Part shown: positions 13,747 to 19,527 of the stretch, one piece after another
Layout: each line of letters starts with the position of its first letter
Position numbering within the stretch: position 1 is the stretch's first letter
Assembly (NCBI GenBank): GCA_036279835.1
Contig: DASUII010000272.1
Coordinates: 1 to 19,527 of the forward strand
Origin: GCA-003244245 sp036279835
Lineage (GTDB): Bacteria; Actinomycetota; Actinomycetes; Mycobacteriales; Pseudonocardiaceae
Length of the DNA: 19,527 bases
Reading direction: 5' to 3'
Notes under the pieces: model-generated
The model's database searches: none
What the model was told of the DNA's origin: nothing
What the model saw: only the letters and a program-made list of their open reading frames with translations
Translations under genes and position numbers: made by a program

Positions 13747-14553
13747 TCAACCCGCGACGGGAGCTGTCGCCGTCACCGACGGACCCAGGAAGCGGCGGGC
13801 CAGCCGGGCGAAGGACACCGGATCCCCGGTAGCGGTGAACACGTGCTCAGGCTCCTGCATCTCGGCGCGCAGCAGGTCTGCCTCGCTGAGCACCCGCAGC
13901 ACATCTTTGGCGGTCTCCTCCGCGCTGGACACCAAGGTCACCCCGTCGCCCATGACGATCTGCAAGACGCCGGTGAGCAGCGGGTAATGCGTGCAGGCCA
14001 GCACGAGGGTGTCCACATCGGCCCGCTGCAGTGGCTCGAGATACGACTGCGCCAACCCGAGCATCTGGCGTCCCGAGGTCATCCCGCGCTCGACGAAGTC
14101 CACGAACCGCGGGCAGGCCACCCCGGTGACCTGCACGTGCGGAGCCGCGGCGAAGGCGTCGTCGTAGGCCCGAGACCGGATCGTGGCCTGAGTCCCGATC
14201 ACCCCCACCCGACCGGAGCGGGTGGCGGCGACGGCTCGTCGCACCGCCGGGCGCACCACCTCCACCACCGGGATGCGGTAGCGCTCCCGCGCATCGGCCA
14301 AACACGCCGCCGACGCCGTATTACAGGCGATCACCAGCAGCTTCACCCCACTGCCCACGAGATCGTCGGCCACCGCCAGGGCGTGCGAGCGGATCTGCGC
14401 GATGGGCAGCGGACCGTAGGGACCGTGCGCGGTATCGCCGACGTAGTGCATCCGCTCGTGCGGTAGCTGATCGGCGATGGCCCGCGCAACCGTCAGCCCC
14501 CCCACGCCGGAGTCGAACACGCCGATTGGGCCGTCCACACCGGTCACGCGCAC
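13747..14553 (-). CDS. murI: Glutamate racemase
   Basis: A 268-residue enzyme that makes D-glutamate from L-glutamate for peptidoglycan. PIGVFDSGVGGLTVARAI (residues 9-26) binds substrate. The two catalytic cysteines are Cys77 (VIACNTASAA) and Cys187 (VLACTHYPLL). YVGDTAHGPYGPL (37-49) and CPRFVDFVERG are conserved. The start is uncertain: GTG occurs at 14553, 14547 and 14538 in frame, and the family similarity begins at about residue 9. The first GTG lies in the arm of a strong hairpin. A TAGGGT box 8 nt before the 14547 GTG would fit a leaderless start there. In M. tuberculosis a rhomboid gene separates cysM and murI; here only 35 nt do. Confidence 0.96.
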   Translation of the reverse strand: MRVTGVDGPIGVFDSGVGGLTVARAIADQLPHERMHYVGDTAHGPYGPLPIAQIRSHALAVADDLVGSGVKLLVIACNTASAACLADARERYRIPVVEVVRPAVRRAVAATRSGRVGVIGTQATIRSRAYDDAFAAAPHVQVTGVACPRFVDFVERGMTSGRQMLGLAQSYLEPLQRADVDTLVLACTHYPLLTGVLQIVMGDGVTLVSSAEETAKDVLRVLSEADLLRAEMQEPEHVFTATGDPVSFARLARRFLGPSVTATAPVAG

Positions 14554-14586
14554 CGACCCTACCCGAGGGGGTCCCCCGGGTCGGTG
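14551..14586 (-). repeat. Strong hairpin over the murI start region
   Basis: CACCGACCC (14551-14559) and GGGTCGGTG (14578-14586) form a perfect 9-bp stem, and the enclosed 18 nt contain a further GGGG/CCCC pairing. It begins just after the cysM stop and ends on the first possible murI GTG. It could terminate cysM transcripts or control murI translation. Confidence 0.55.
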
Positions 14587-14588
14587 CG

Positions 14589-15539
14589 CTACGCCCAGAG
14601 TTGGCCGTCTAGTCGGGCGGCGGCTTCCTCGAGGTCTCCGGAGTAGGCGCCGGTGGAGAGGTACTTCCAGCCGGCGTCGCAGACCACCATGACGATGTCG
14701 GCCGGCTCACCGGTGCCGGCAGCCTTCTCGGCGACGGCCAGCGCGGCGTGCAGGATCCCGCCAGTGGAGATGCCGGCGAAGATTCCCTCGTGTTCCAGCA
14801 ACTCACGAGTGCGGCGCAAGGCGTCGAGCGAGCCGACGGAGAACCGGCCGGTGAGCACCTCCGGGTCGTAGAGCTCCGGCACGAACCCCTCGTCGAGGTT
14901 GCGCAGGCCGTAGACCAGCTCCCCGTAACGGGGTTCCGCGGCGATGATCTGCACGTCGGGTTTGTGCTCCCGCAGGTAGCGGCCGACCCCGACCAGCGTG
15001 CCAGTGGTGCCCAGGCCCGCGACGAAATGAGTCACCGTGGGCAGGTCGCGCAGGATCTCCGGGCCGGTGGTGCGGTAATGCGACGCAGGGTTCGCCGGGT
15101 TGCCGTACTGGTAGAGCATCACCCAGTCCGGATGCGCCGCCGCCACCTCCTTGGCCCGCGCCACCGCCTGGTTGGAGCCGCCCGCCGCCGGTGAGAAGAT
15201 GATCTCCGCACCGTAGGCCTCGAGGAGCTGGCGCCGCTCGATCGAGGTGTTCTCCGGCATCACGCACACCAGCCGGTAGCCCTTGAGCTTCGCCGCCATC
15301 GCGAGCGAGATACCGGTATTTCCCGAGGTCGGCTCGAGGATGGTGCAGCCCTTGGTGAGCCGGCCGGAGCGCTCAGCGTCCTCGACCATCGCCAACGCCG
15401 GGCGGTCCTTCACCGAGCCGGTGGGGTTGCGGTCCTCGAGCTTGGCCCACAGTCGCACGTCGGATGAGGGTGAGAGGTTGGGTAGCCCTACGAGCGGTGT
15501 GTCACCCACCGCGTCGAGCAGCGAGTCATAGCGGGCCAT
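14589..15539 (-). CDS. cysM: CysM, O-phosphoserine sulfhydrylase using the CysO thiocarboxylate
   Basis: A 316-residue PLP enzyme of the cysteine synthase fold. Lys44 (NPTGSVKDRPA) forms the internal aldimine, PTSGNTG (70-76) binds substrate carboxylate, and GLGTTGT (176-181) binds the PLP phosphate. The C-terminal GQLWA and the GLRNLDEGFVPELYDPEVLT stretch closely resemble M. tuberculosis CysM. Arg213 of GLRN corresponds, as I infer, to the Arg220 that selects O-phosphoserine there. That enzyme takes sulfur from the C-terminal thiocarboxylate of CysO rather than sulfide. I chose ATG at 15539 with GGAGGGAG about 5 nt upstream; an earlier TTG at 15572 lies within the palindromic element. It follows cysO with that element between them. 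Confidence 0.95.
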   Translation of the reverse strand: MARYDSLLDAVGDTPLVGLPNLSPSSDVRLWAKLEDRNPTGSVKDRPALAMVEDAERSGRLTKGCTILEPTSGNTGISLAMAAKLKGYRLVCVMPENTSIERRQLLEAYGAEIIFSPAAGGSNQAVARAKEVAAAHPDWVMLYQYGNPANPASHYRTTGPEILRDLPTVTHFVAGLGTTGTLVGVGRYLREHKPDVQIIAAEPRYGELVYGLRNLDEGFVPELYDPEVLTGRFSVGSLDALRRTRELLEHEGIFAGISTGGILHAALAVAEKAAGTGEPADIVMVVCDAGWKYLSTGAYSGDLEEAAARLDGQLWA

Positions 15540-15558
15540 GGCGCTCCCTCCGGTCGCG

Positions 15559-15604
15559 CTCGTGCGTGGCAAGGAGTGCTATAACACTGTTTCCCACTCA
15601 CGAC
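15559..15604. repeat. Diverged palindromic element, copy 2
   Basis: The same 46-nt frame as at 8163-8208, centred at 15581/15582. By my count 40 of 46 positions equal copy 1: the right half differs at 2 positions, the left half at 4. Internal pairing is reduced to 17 of 23 positions. It fills most of the cysO-cysM junction, supplies the last seven codons and the stop of cysO, and ends 20 bp upstream of the cysM ATG. Confidence 0.9.
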
Positions 15605-15872
15605 CGCCGGCGACAGCCGGCAGGATCGTCACGTTGTCACCATCATGCACCGCGGCTTCCAGACCCCCGGCGAACCGGACGTCCTCGTCGTTGACGTAGA
15701 CGTTGATGAAACGGTGCAGGGATCCGTCTTTCACCAGCCGGCCTTTGATCCCGGAGTGCCGGGTATCCAGATCCTCGATCACTTCAGCAACCGTGGAGCC
15801 GGACGCGTCGACTGACTTCTCCCCCCCGGTGTGAGTGCGCAAGATGGTAGGAACGGACACGGTGACGGCCAT
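15579..15872 (-). CDS. cysO: CysO-type sulfur carrier (ThiS/MoaD fold) with a 7-residue C-terminal extension
   Basis: A 97-residue ubiquitin-like protein. Residues 1-90 match CysO: SVPTILRTHTGGEKSV at the N-terminus, INVYVNDEDVRF in the middle, and DGDNVTILPAVAGG ending in Gly89-Gly90. In the M. tuberculosis pathway the terminal Gly is adenylated and converted to a thiocarboxylate. CysM then adds alanine-derived carbon to give CysO-cysteine, and Mec releases cysteine. That chemistry needs a free Gly-Gly end. Here the frame continues with REWETVL before TAG, and these codons are palindromic-element sequence. The product would therefore need trimming after Gly90. ATG at 15872 has GAGGAG about 8 nt upstream. 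An 84-nt space with no evident function separates it from mec. Confidence 0.93.
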   Translation of the reverse strand: MAVTVSVPTILRTHTGGEKSVDASGSTVAEVIEDLDTRHSGIKGRLVKDGSLHRFINVYVNDEDVRFAGGLEAAVHDGDNVTILPAVAGGREWETVL

Positions 15873-15956
15873 GGTCGGATTCTCCTCTGGGTGCGGTCTT
15901 GCTCACCAGTACCAGTACGCACAACCAACCTCGGGCATTCCAGGAGGTCGTGCCGA

Positions 15957-16412
15957 TCAGGGCGCGTCGGGGACGTCGTCGGCACCGGTATGAGAGAACA
16001 TGTACGACTCGACAACCTCAACCGGCTCCTCGGTGACCTCGCCGTCGATGATGCGGTAGGACCGCAGCTCGTGGCTGTCGGGATCGCGGGTGGAGACCAG
16101 CACGTAGTGCGCATCGGGCTGCGAGGCGTAGGAGATGTCGGTACGCGAGGGATAGGCCTCGGTGGCGGTATGCGAATGATAGATCACCACTGGTTCCTCG
16201 TCGGCGGCATCCATCGCGCGCCACACCCGCAGCTGTTCGGTCGCGTCGAATCGATAGAAGGTCGGCGAGCGCTCGGCGTTGACCATCTCGATGAGCCGTT
16301 CCGGACGATCCGAACCCACCGGTCCGGCCACCACACCACACGCCTCGTCCGGGTGGTCCCGCCGAGCGTGTCCGACCATCGCGTCGACGAGGTCGCGCCG
16401 GATCATCAGCAC
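15957..16412 (-). CDS. mec: Mec, JAMM/MPN+ zinc protease of cysteine biosynthesis
   Basis: A 151-residue metalloprotease. The JAMM motif is complete: Glu23 (DEACGVVAG), then HSHTATEAYPSRTD with His79, His81, Ser89 and Asp92. In M. tuberculosis the homologue cleaves cysteine from the C-terminal glycine of CysO. Related JAMM proteases in Wolinella and Pseudomonas remove extra residues beyond the Gly-Gly of other sulfur carriers. That makes this enzyme the natural candidate to remove the REWETVL tail of the neighbouring cysO product; this is inference. The start is GTG at 16412 (an in-frame ATG follows two codons later), 9 nt after the DUF2017 gene. The C-terminal end is acidic. Confidence 0.95.
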   Translation of the reverse strand: MLMIRRDLVDAMVGHARRDHPDEACGVVAGPVGSDRPERLIEMVNAERSPTFYRFDATEQLRVWRAMDAADEEPVVIYHSHTATEAYPSRTDISYASQPDAHYVLVSTRDPDSHELRSYRIIDGEVTEEPVEVVESYMFSHTGADDVPDAP

Positions 16413-16421
16413 GCTGCCATC

Positions 16422-16958
16422 CTACGTGCCAGCCAGCGCTTGGATGAGGGATTCCTGCACCCAGGTCAGCCAGTGGTACACCACCAGGTGCGGCGCGCGC
16501 GGGTCATCGGCGGGAAGCTCGTCGGGCATGTCCTCGGTCACCTCGAGCACAGTGCCCAGCGCCAACCGGACGTCGTTGAGGGCCGCCAGCCATGCTTGCG
16601 CCTGTTCGTCGGTCAGGCGAAGGCGGCCACCGCGCGCGGGGCAGGTGTCCAGTACGACACCGGCCATGCCGTCTTTGACGGCCAGTAGCTCGGGTTCGTG
16701 CAGGGCGCGCAGGCCGCCGGACAGGGTGGCGTCCTCGCGGTGGAAATCGGGAAGCAGCCGGGCCAGCACCCGGTCCTCGGGCGGCGTGGTCGGCCCGGCG
16801 GTGATGCCGGTGAGTTCGGCGAGCTCGTCGCGCGGGAGCGCCGCGACCCGCGCCTCGAGCATGTCGCGGACCTGACCGACCATTCCCCGTAGGAGCCCGG
16901 CCTCCCGCTCGGTCAGGTGCGCCACCAGCAGCCCGCCGCGACGCCGCCAGCCGTTCAC
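16422..16958 (-). CDS. DUF2017 family protein of unknown function
   Basis: A 178-residue cytoplasmic protein. By position (between clpS and mec) and by sequence style it is the DUF2017 family protein, like Rv1332 in M. tuberculosis. Visible parts are an N-terminal helix LTEREAGLLRGMVGQVRDMLEAR, the middle segment EDRVLARLLPDFHREDATLSGGLRAL, LTDEQAQAWLAALNDVRLALG, and a C-terminal PHLVVYHWLTWVQESLIQAL. No catalytic motif is seen. It has been called a possible regulator, without proof. I chose GTG at 16958, which overlaps the clpS stop by 4 nt (GTGA); the longer open frame to 17180 only covers clpS in another frame. Tight linkage to clpS suggests shared expression, perhaps a link to proteolysis. 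Confidence 0.85.
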   Translation of the reverse strand: MNGWRRRGGLLVAHLTEREAGLLRGMVGQVRDMLEARVAALPRDELAELTGITAGPTTPPEDRVLARLLPDFHREDATLSGGLRALHEPELLAVKDGMAGVVLDTCPARGGRLRLTDEQAQAWLAALNDVRLALGTVLEVTEDMPDELPADDPRAPHLVVYHWLTWVQESLIQALAGT

Positions 16959-17254
16959 ACGTCCCGCTGCATGGTCGCCCAGAGCCCGGCGCCGTGCAGT
17001 TTCGCGACATCGACCTCCACTTTGTCCCGAGAGCCCTGGGTCACCACCGCCCGGCCCTTGTGGTGGACGTCGAGCATCAACTTGGTGGCTTCGTCGCGGC
17101 TGTATCCGAAGAGTTTCTGGAACACGTAGGTGACGTAGGACATCAGGTTCACCGGGTCGTTCCAGACGATCGACAGCCAAGGCCGGTCCTGCGACTCGAC
17201 CTCGTTCACCGCTGGGTCGACCTGGGTCTGTTCCAGTTCGACGGGTGTGGTCAT
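16955..17254 (-). CDS. clpS: ClpS, N-end-rule adaptor of the Clp protease
   Basis: A 99-residue adaptor that delivers proteins with destabilising N-terminal residues to the ClpAP/ClpCP protease. The flexible start (residues 1-24) is followed by the ClpS core: PWLSIVWNDPVNLMSYVTYVF (25-45), FGYSRDEATKLMLDVHHKGRAVV (49-71) and a C-terminal AGLWATMQRD. NDPVN holds the substrate amino-terminus contacts, and HHKG is the Clp contact region. The ATG at 17254 gives a length close to relatives. An ATG at 17284 would add 10 residues and has a nearer GGTGAG site, leaving only 11 nt to the divergent pncB. It heads the row toward rdgB and ends overlapping the DUF2017 start. Confidence 0.92.
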   Translation of the reverse strand: MTTPVELEQTQVDPAVNEVESQDRPWLSIVWNDPVNLMSYVTYVFQKLFGYSRDEATKLMLDVHHKGRAVVTQGSRDKVEVDVAKLHGAGLWATMQRDV

Positions 17255-17283
17255 AGCACCAATGTTCCCACCAACGCTGGTCA

Positions 17284-17289
17284 TAAGCT
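17284..17289 (+). promoter_or_regulatory. Candidate -10 box for leaderless pncB
   Basis: TAAGCT ends 6 nt before the pncB ATG, at -12 to -7 if the start codon is also the transcription start. There is no Shine-Dalgarno before the ATG, which supports a leaderless transcript. A -35 is not obvious. The clpS promoter must lie within the same short stretch or inside pncB. Confidence 0.35.
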
Positions 17290-17295
17290 CACCAG

Positions 17296-18579
17296 ATGCC
17301 CCGGTATACGCCGAACAGCACCGCGCTGCTCACCGACCAGTACGAGTTGACGATGCTCGCCAGTGCGCTGGCGGACGGATCAGCTTCGCGGCGCTGCACG
17401 TTCGAGGTCTTCACCCGGGGGCTGCGGGGCCGCCGATACGGAATCGTCGCCGGTATCCCCCGGCTGCTCGATGCGGTGGCTCGGTTCCAGTTCGGCGATG
17501 AGCAACTGGCGTTCCTGCACCGGATGCTTGACGCCCGCACCCTGGACTGGCTGGCCAGCTACCGGTTCCGCGGCGATATCGACGGCTACCCCGAAGGCGA
17601 GCTGTATTTCCCCGGCTCCCCGGTGCTGACGGTGACCGGCAGCTTCGCCGAGGCGGTGATGCTGGAGACGCTGGTGCTCTCGGTGCTCAATCATGACAGC
17701 GCGGTGGCCTCCGCGGCGGCCAGGATGGCCAGCGCCGCCGGGCAGCGCCCGTTGGTGGAGATGGGGGGCCGGCGCACCCACGAGGAGGCCGCCGTGGCCG
17801 CCGCCCGTGCGGCCTACCTGGGCGGTTTCAGCGCGACGTCCAACCTCGCCGCTGGGCAGCGCTACGGCATACCAACCACCGGCACCGCGGCGCACGCCTT
17901 CAGCATGCTGCATGACAGCGAAGCGGACGCGTTCACCGCGCAGGTGGGGGCGCTGGGCACGGACACCACCTTGCTGGTCGACACCTACGACATCACCGAT
18001 GGCATCGCTACCGCTATCGACGTCGCCGGTCCGGGGCTACAAGCCATCCGGATCGATTCCGGGGATCTCGGGGAGCTGGCCCGGCAGGCTCGCGAGCAAC
18101 TCGACCGGCTGGGTGCGCCGAATGTGCAGATCGTCGTCTCCGGCGATCTCGACGAGTACTCGATCGCGGCGCTGCGCGCCGAACCGGTGGACTCCTACGG
18201 GGTCGGCACGTCGGTCGTGACCGGTTCGGGCCTGCCGACCGCGGGGATGGTCTACAAGCTGGTCGAGGTGGACGGGCAGCCGGTGGCCAAGCGCAGCACA
18301 GCCAAAGTCTCCCGGGGTGGAGCCAAGAGCGCGCTGCGCCGGTACAAGCCCAGCGGTACCGCGGTCGAGGAGGTGGTGTTCCGGCAGGGAAAGCAACCAG
18401 AGCTGGAAGCACACGACCGGGTGCTGCCGGTGCCGTTGCTGCGCGAAGGGCAGCCGGTGGGCTCACGGCCCACCATCCAGGATGGCCGTGAACGCGTCAC
18501 CGCGGCCTTGACCAGTCTGCCCTGGGACGGCCTACGCCTGTCCCCCGGCGAGCCGGCCGTCCCGACCCTGTTCCTCTGA
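17296..18579 (+). CDS. pncB: Nicotinate phosphoribosyltransferase
   Basis: A 427-residue enzyme that converts nicotinate and PRPP to nicotinate mononucleotide with ATP, for NAD salvage. The start YTPNSTALLTDQYELTM (residues 4-20) is typical, followed by CTFEVFTRGLRGRRYGIVAG. GGRRTHEEAAVAAARAAYL (157-175) is the conserved basic helix, and GFSATSN and GTAAHAF contain the His200 that I take as the phosphorylated histidine. LVDTYDITDGI (227-237), IRIDSGDL (251-258) and VVTGSGLPTAGMVYKLV bind substrates. The ATG at 17296 has no ribosome site. It is divergent from clpS, as Rv1330c is in M. tuberculosis. It converges with the MOSC gene, with 6 nt between stops. Confidence 0.96.
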   Translation: MPRYTPNSTALLTDQYELTMLASALADGSASRRCTFEVFTRGLRGRRYGIVAGIPRLLDAVARFQFGDEQLAFLHRMLDARTLDWLASYRFRGDIDGYPEGELYFPGSPVLTVTGSFAEAVMLETLVLSVLNHDSAVASAAARMASAAGQRPLVEMGGRRTHEEAAVAAARAAYLGGFSATSNLAAGQRYGIPTTGTAAHAFSMLHDSEADAFTAQVGALGTDTTLLVDTYDITDGIATAIDVAGPGLQAIRIDSGDLGELARQAREQLDRLGAPNVQIVVSGDLDEYSIAALRAEPVDSYGVGTSVVTGSGLPTAGMVYKLVEVDGQPVAKRSTAKVSRGGAKSALRRYKPSGTAVEEVVFRQGKQPELEAHDRVLPVPLLREGQPVGSRPTIQDGRERVTAALTSLPWDGLRLSPGEPAVPTLFL

Positions 18580-18585
18580 ACCTGC

Positions 18586-19308
18586 TCAGTCGGCAGCGGT
18601 TACCCGATAGGGCTTCCCGGTGATCCATCCTCCGCCCGGAGGGGGATCGGCATCGAAATCGATGACTTCGGCTCGCTGCCCGACCCGGATCCGGCCGCCG
18701 CGGACGACCCAGCAGTTGAGAGCCATCGTTCCGTCGAACTGGCGGTGGATTCTGCGCAGGACGTCCAGGTCCTGCTCGCCGGTGTCGGGGTCGATCGTCG
18801 TGATGATGCAGCGACCGCGGACCGACTGCACACCGATCAGTGTCTCGCCGATCCGCAACGCCTGGCCGGGCCAGGAACGTTCGGCCAGGCCGGGCACGCT
18901 GCCCAGCACGATGTTGGGCCGCAGCCGCCGACCGTCCACGCCGAGCGCCTTGATGGCGCCGTCGGTGGCGACGAGCAACGGGAGCACGTCGAAACGCTCG
19001 GGTCCGTCGTAACCGGCCATCCGGGCCCCCGCACCCGCCGCTTCCCGGACGGCCGCCGCGGTCGCCGGGTCGTTCCAGGGGCGACCGTTGACCAGCGGCT
19101 CACCGGCCGAGCCAAGGGTGCCCGCCAGCCCGAGCAGGCGGGGTCGGGTGCGTGCGGTGAGCACGCCGCGGGGTCCGTAGACGTGCGCAAGGCGGTCGCC
19201 GGTGACACCGTCGTCAGTGAGCACGGCGTCGTCAGTGAGCACGGCGTCGTCGAGCCGCTCTCCCCGCATCGACTTGACGGGGTAGCGCCACAGTTCGGTG
19301 ACCCGCAT
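18586..19308 (-). CDS. MOSC-domain protein with N-terminal beta-barrel
   Basis: A 240-residue protein. The N-terminal MOSC_N barrel begins VTELWRYPVKSMRGERLDDAVL and continues GVTGDRLAHVYGPRGVLTARTRPRLLGL. The MOSC domain follows, with LRPNIVLG near residue 130 and the metal/sulfur-related SVRGRCIITTIDPDTGEQDL, whose Cys is the conserved one. MOSC proteins handle molybdenum cofactor sulfur or act with it in detoxifying reductions; the exact reaction is unknown here. The N-terminal part carries a duplicated AVLTDD from an 18-bp tandem repeat. The ATG at 19308 has AGAGGAG about 9 nt upstream. It stands alone, divergent from the regulator gene at the window edge. Confidence 0.88.
   Translation of the reverse strand: MRVTELWRYPVKSMRGERLDDAVLTDDAVLTDDGVTGDRLAHVYGPRGVLTARTRPRLLGLAGTLGSAGEPLVNGRPWNDPATAAAVREAAGAGARMAGYDGPERFDVLPLLVATDGAIKALGVDGRRLRPNIVLGSVPGLAERSWPGQALRIGETLIGVQSVRGRCIITTIDPDTGEQDLDVLRRIHRQFDGTMALNCWVVRGGRIRVGQRAEVIDFDADPPPGGGWITGKPYRVTAAD
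19211..19251 (-). repeat. 18-bp in-frame tandem repeat inside the MOSC gene
   Basis: Two identical 18-bp units (19211-19228 and 19229-19246), starting TCGTCAGTGAGCACGG, plus a 5-bp remnant. They encode AVLTDD twice, around residues 22-33. Relatives normally have one such strand before the D-G-x-x-G-D-R turn, so one unit is likely a recent duplication. Confidence 0.85.
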
Positions 19309-19348
19309 CAGCTGCTCGCTCCTCTGCCCCAGCCTGTGGACCTAACGT

Positions 19349-19376
19349 TTGAAGTCGCTTTCCACAGTTATATGAT
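19349..19376 (+). promoter_or_regulatory. Candidate vegetative promoter of the edge regulator gene
   Basis: TTGAAG at 19349-19354 and TATGAT at 19371-19376, 16 nt apart, match the -35 and -10 of a housekeeping promoter (TATGAT differs from TATAAT at one base). Transcription would start near 19383, just ahead of the inverted repeat. The stretch is distinctly AT-richer than the rest of the window. Confidence 0.55.
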
Positions 19377-19387
19377 GGCACGCATAC

Positions 19388-19417
19388 CTTATGGTTACAA
19401 CAGTGAACTACCATAAG
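19388..19417. promoter_or_regulatory. Inverted repeat, possible operator or leader hairpin
   Basis: CTTATGGT (19388-19395) and ACCATAAG (19410-19417) are perfect 8-bp arms with a 14-nt spacer. It lies between the predicted transcription start and the ATG of the regulator gene, 4 bp before the ATG, where a Shine-Dalgarno would be expected and none is seen. Confidence 0.6.
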
Positions 19418-19421
19418 AAAA

Positions 19422-19527
19422 ATGAGTGCTGATCAGACCGACGGGGCTCCGGGGGGTGGCTCGCCGCTGCTCGGTGAGCCGCTGGCGATCGAGTTCGCCA
19501 ACACCCACTACGCGGTGCGCGGCGCGG
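19422..19527 (+). CDS. ABATE/CGNR zinc-finger-type regulator, N-terminal part (cut by window edge)
   Basis: Only 35 codons are in the window. After a polar start (MSADQTDGAPGGG) the sequence SPLLGEPLAIEFANTHYAVR resembles the opening of the ABATE domain (DUF1470). This domain precedes a CGNR zinc finger in a family of putative stress-linked transcription regulators. The zinc finger itself would be beyond the window end, so it is not confirmed. The ATG at 19422 lacks a clear ribosome site (only AAGAAAA). The gene is divergent from the MOSC gene with 113 nt between, containing a promoter and an inverted repeat that may be its own operator. Confidence 0.62.
   Translation, partial: MSADQTDGAPGGGSPLLGEPLAIEFANTHYAVRGA

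Noticed and set aside
16959..17180. Upstream extension of the DUF2017 frame.
   Set aside because: It only shadows clpS; the GTG overlapping the clpS stop is the better start.

Overview
The window comes from a high-GC Gram-positive bacterium (Actinomycetota). The evidence is very GC-rich third codon positions, many GTG starts, a WhiA regulator, and a CysO/CysM/Mec cysteine pathway of the Mycobacterium tuberculosis type. Family-level placement is inference; Pseudonocardiales is my best guess. Nearly all genes are on the minus strand. No rRNA, tRNA, CRISPR array, phage gene or transposase was seen.

Left part (1-8156, minus strand, read right to left): uvrC, rapZ, yvcK, whiA, gap, pgk, tpiA and the first 28 codons of secG. 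The first four are linked by 4- to 10-nt overlaps. The set joins nucleotide excision repair, the RapZ/YvcK/WhiA regulatory cluster, and the three lower-glycolysis genes followed by a Sec translocase subunit.

Middle part (8149-11494) looks accessory. It holds a dihydroorotate-dehydrogenase-like flavoenzyme that overlaps the uvrC start, a MntA/HepT (nucleotidyltransferase/HEPN) toxin-antitoxin pair, a nitrobindin-like heme protein and, on the plus strand, a small secreted L,D-transpeptidase.

Right part (11497-17254, minus strand): clpS, a DUF2017 gene, mec, cysO, cysM, murI, an Rv1339-like metallo-beta-lactamase-fold phosphodiesterase, rph and rdgB. This is a conserved actinobacterial order covering protein turnover, sulfur-carrier-dependent cysteine synthesis, D-glutamate supply, RNA 3' processing and nucleotide-pool cleaning. 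Divergent from it is pncB (NAD salvage). A MOSC-domain gene converges on pncB, and the window ends in the start of an ABATE/CGNR-type regulator gene preceded by a promoter and an inverted repeat.

The most notable observation is a palindromic element present twice. One copy is a perfect 46-bp palindrome at 8163-8208, between the flavoenzyme gene and uvrC. The other is a diverged copy at 15559-15604, between cysO and cysM (40 of 46 positions identical by my count). Both copies are read into the 3' end of a coding region. In cysO the element replaces the expected stop after the essential C-terminal Gly-Gly and adds seven residues, REWETVL. The sulfur carrier would then be made as a blocked precursor needing proteolytic maturation, and the JAMM protease gene mec lies next door. 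Smaller items include a 22-bp tandem hairpin repeat before rph, a hairpin over the L,D-transpeptidase ribosome site, a hairpin over the murI start, a 14-bp triple repeat between gap and pgk, and an in-frame 18-bp repeat in the MOSC gene.
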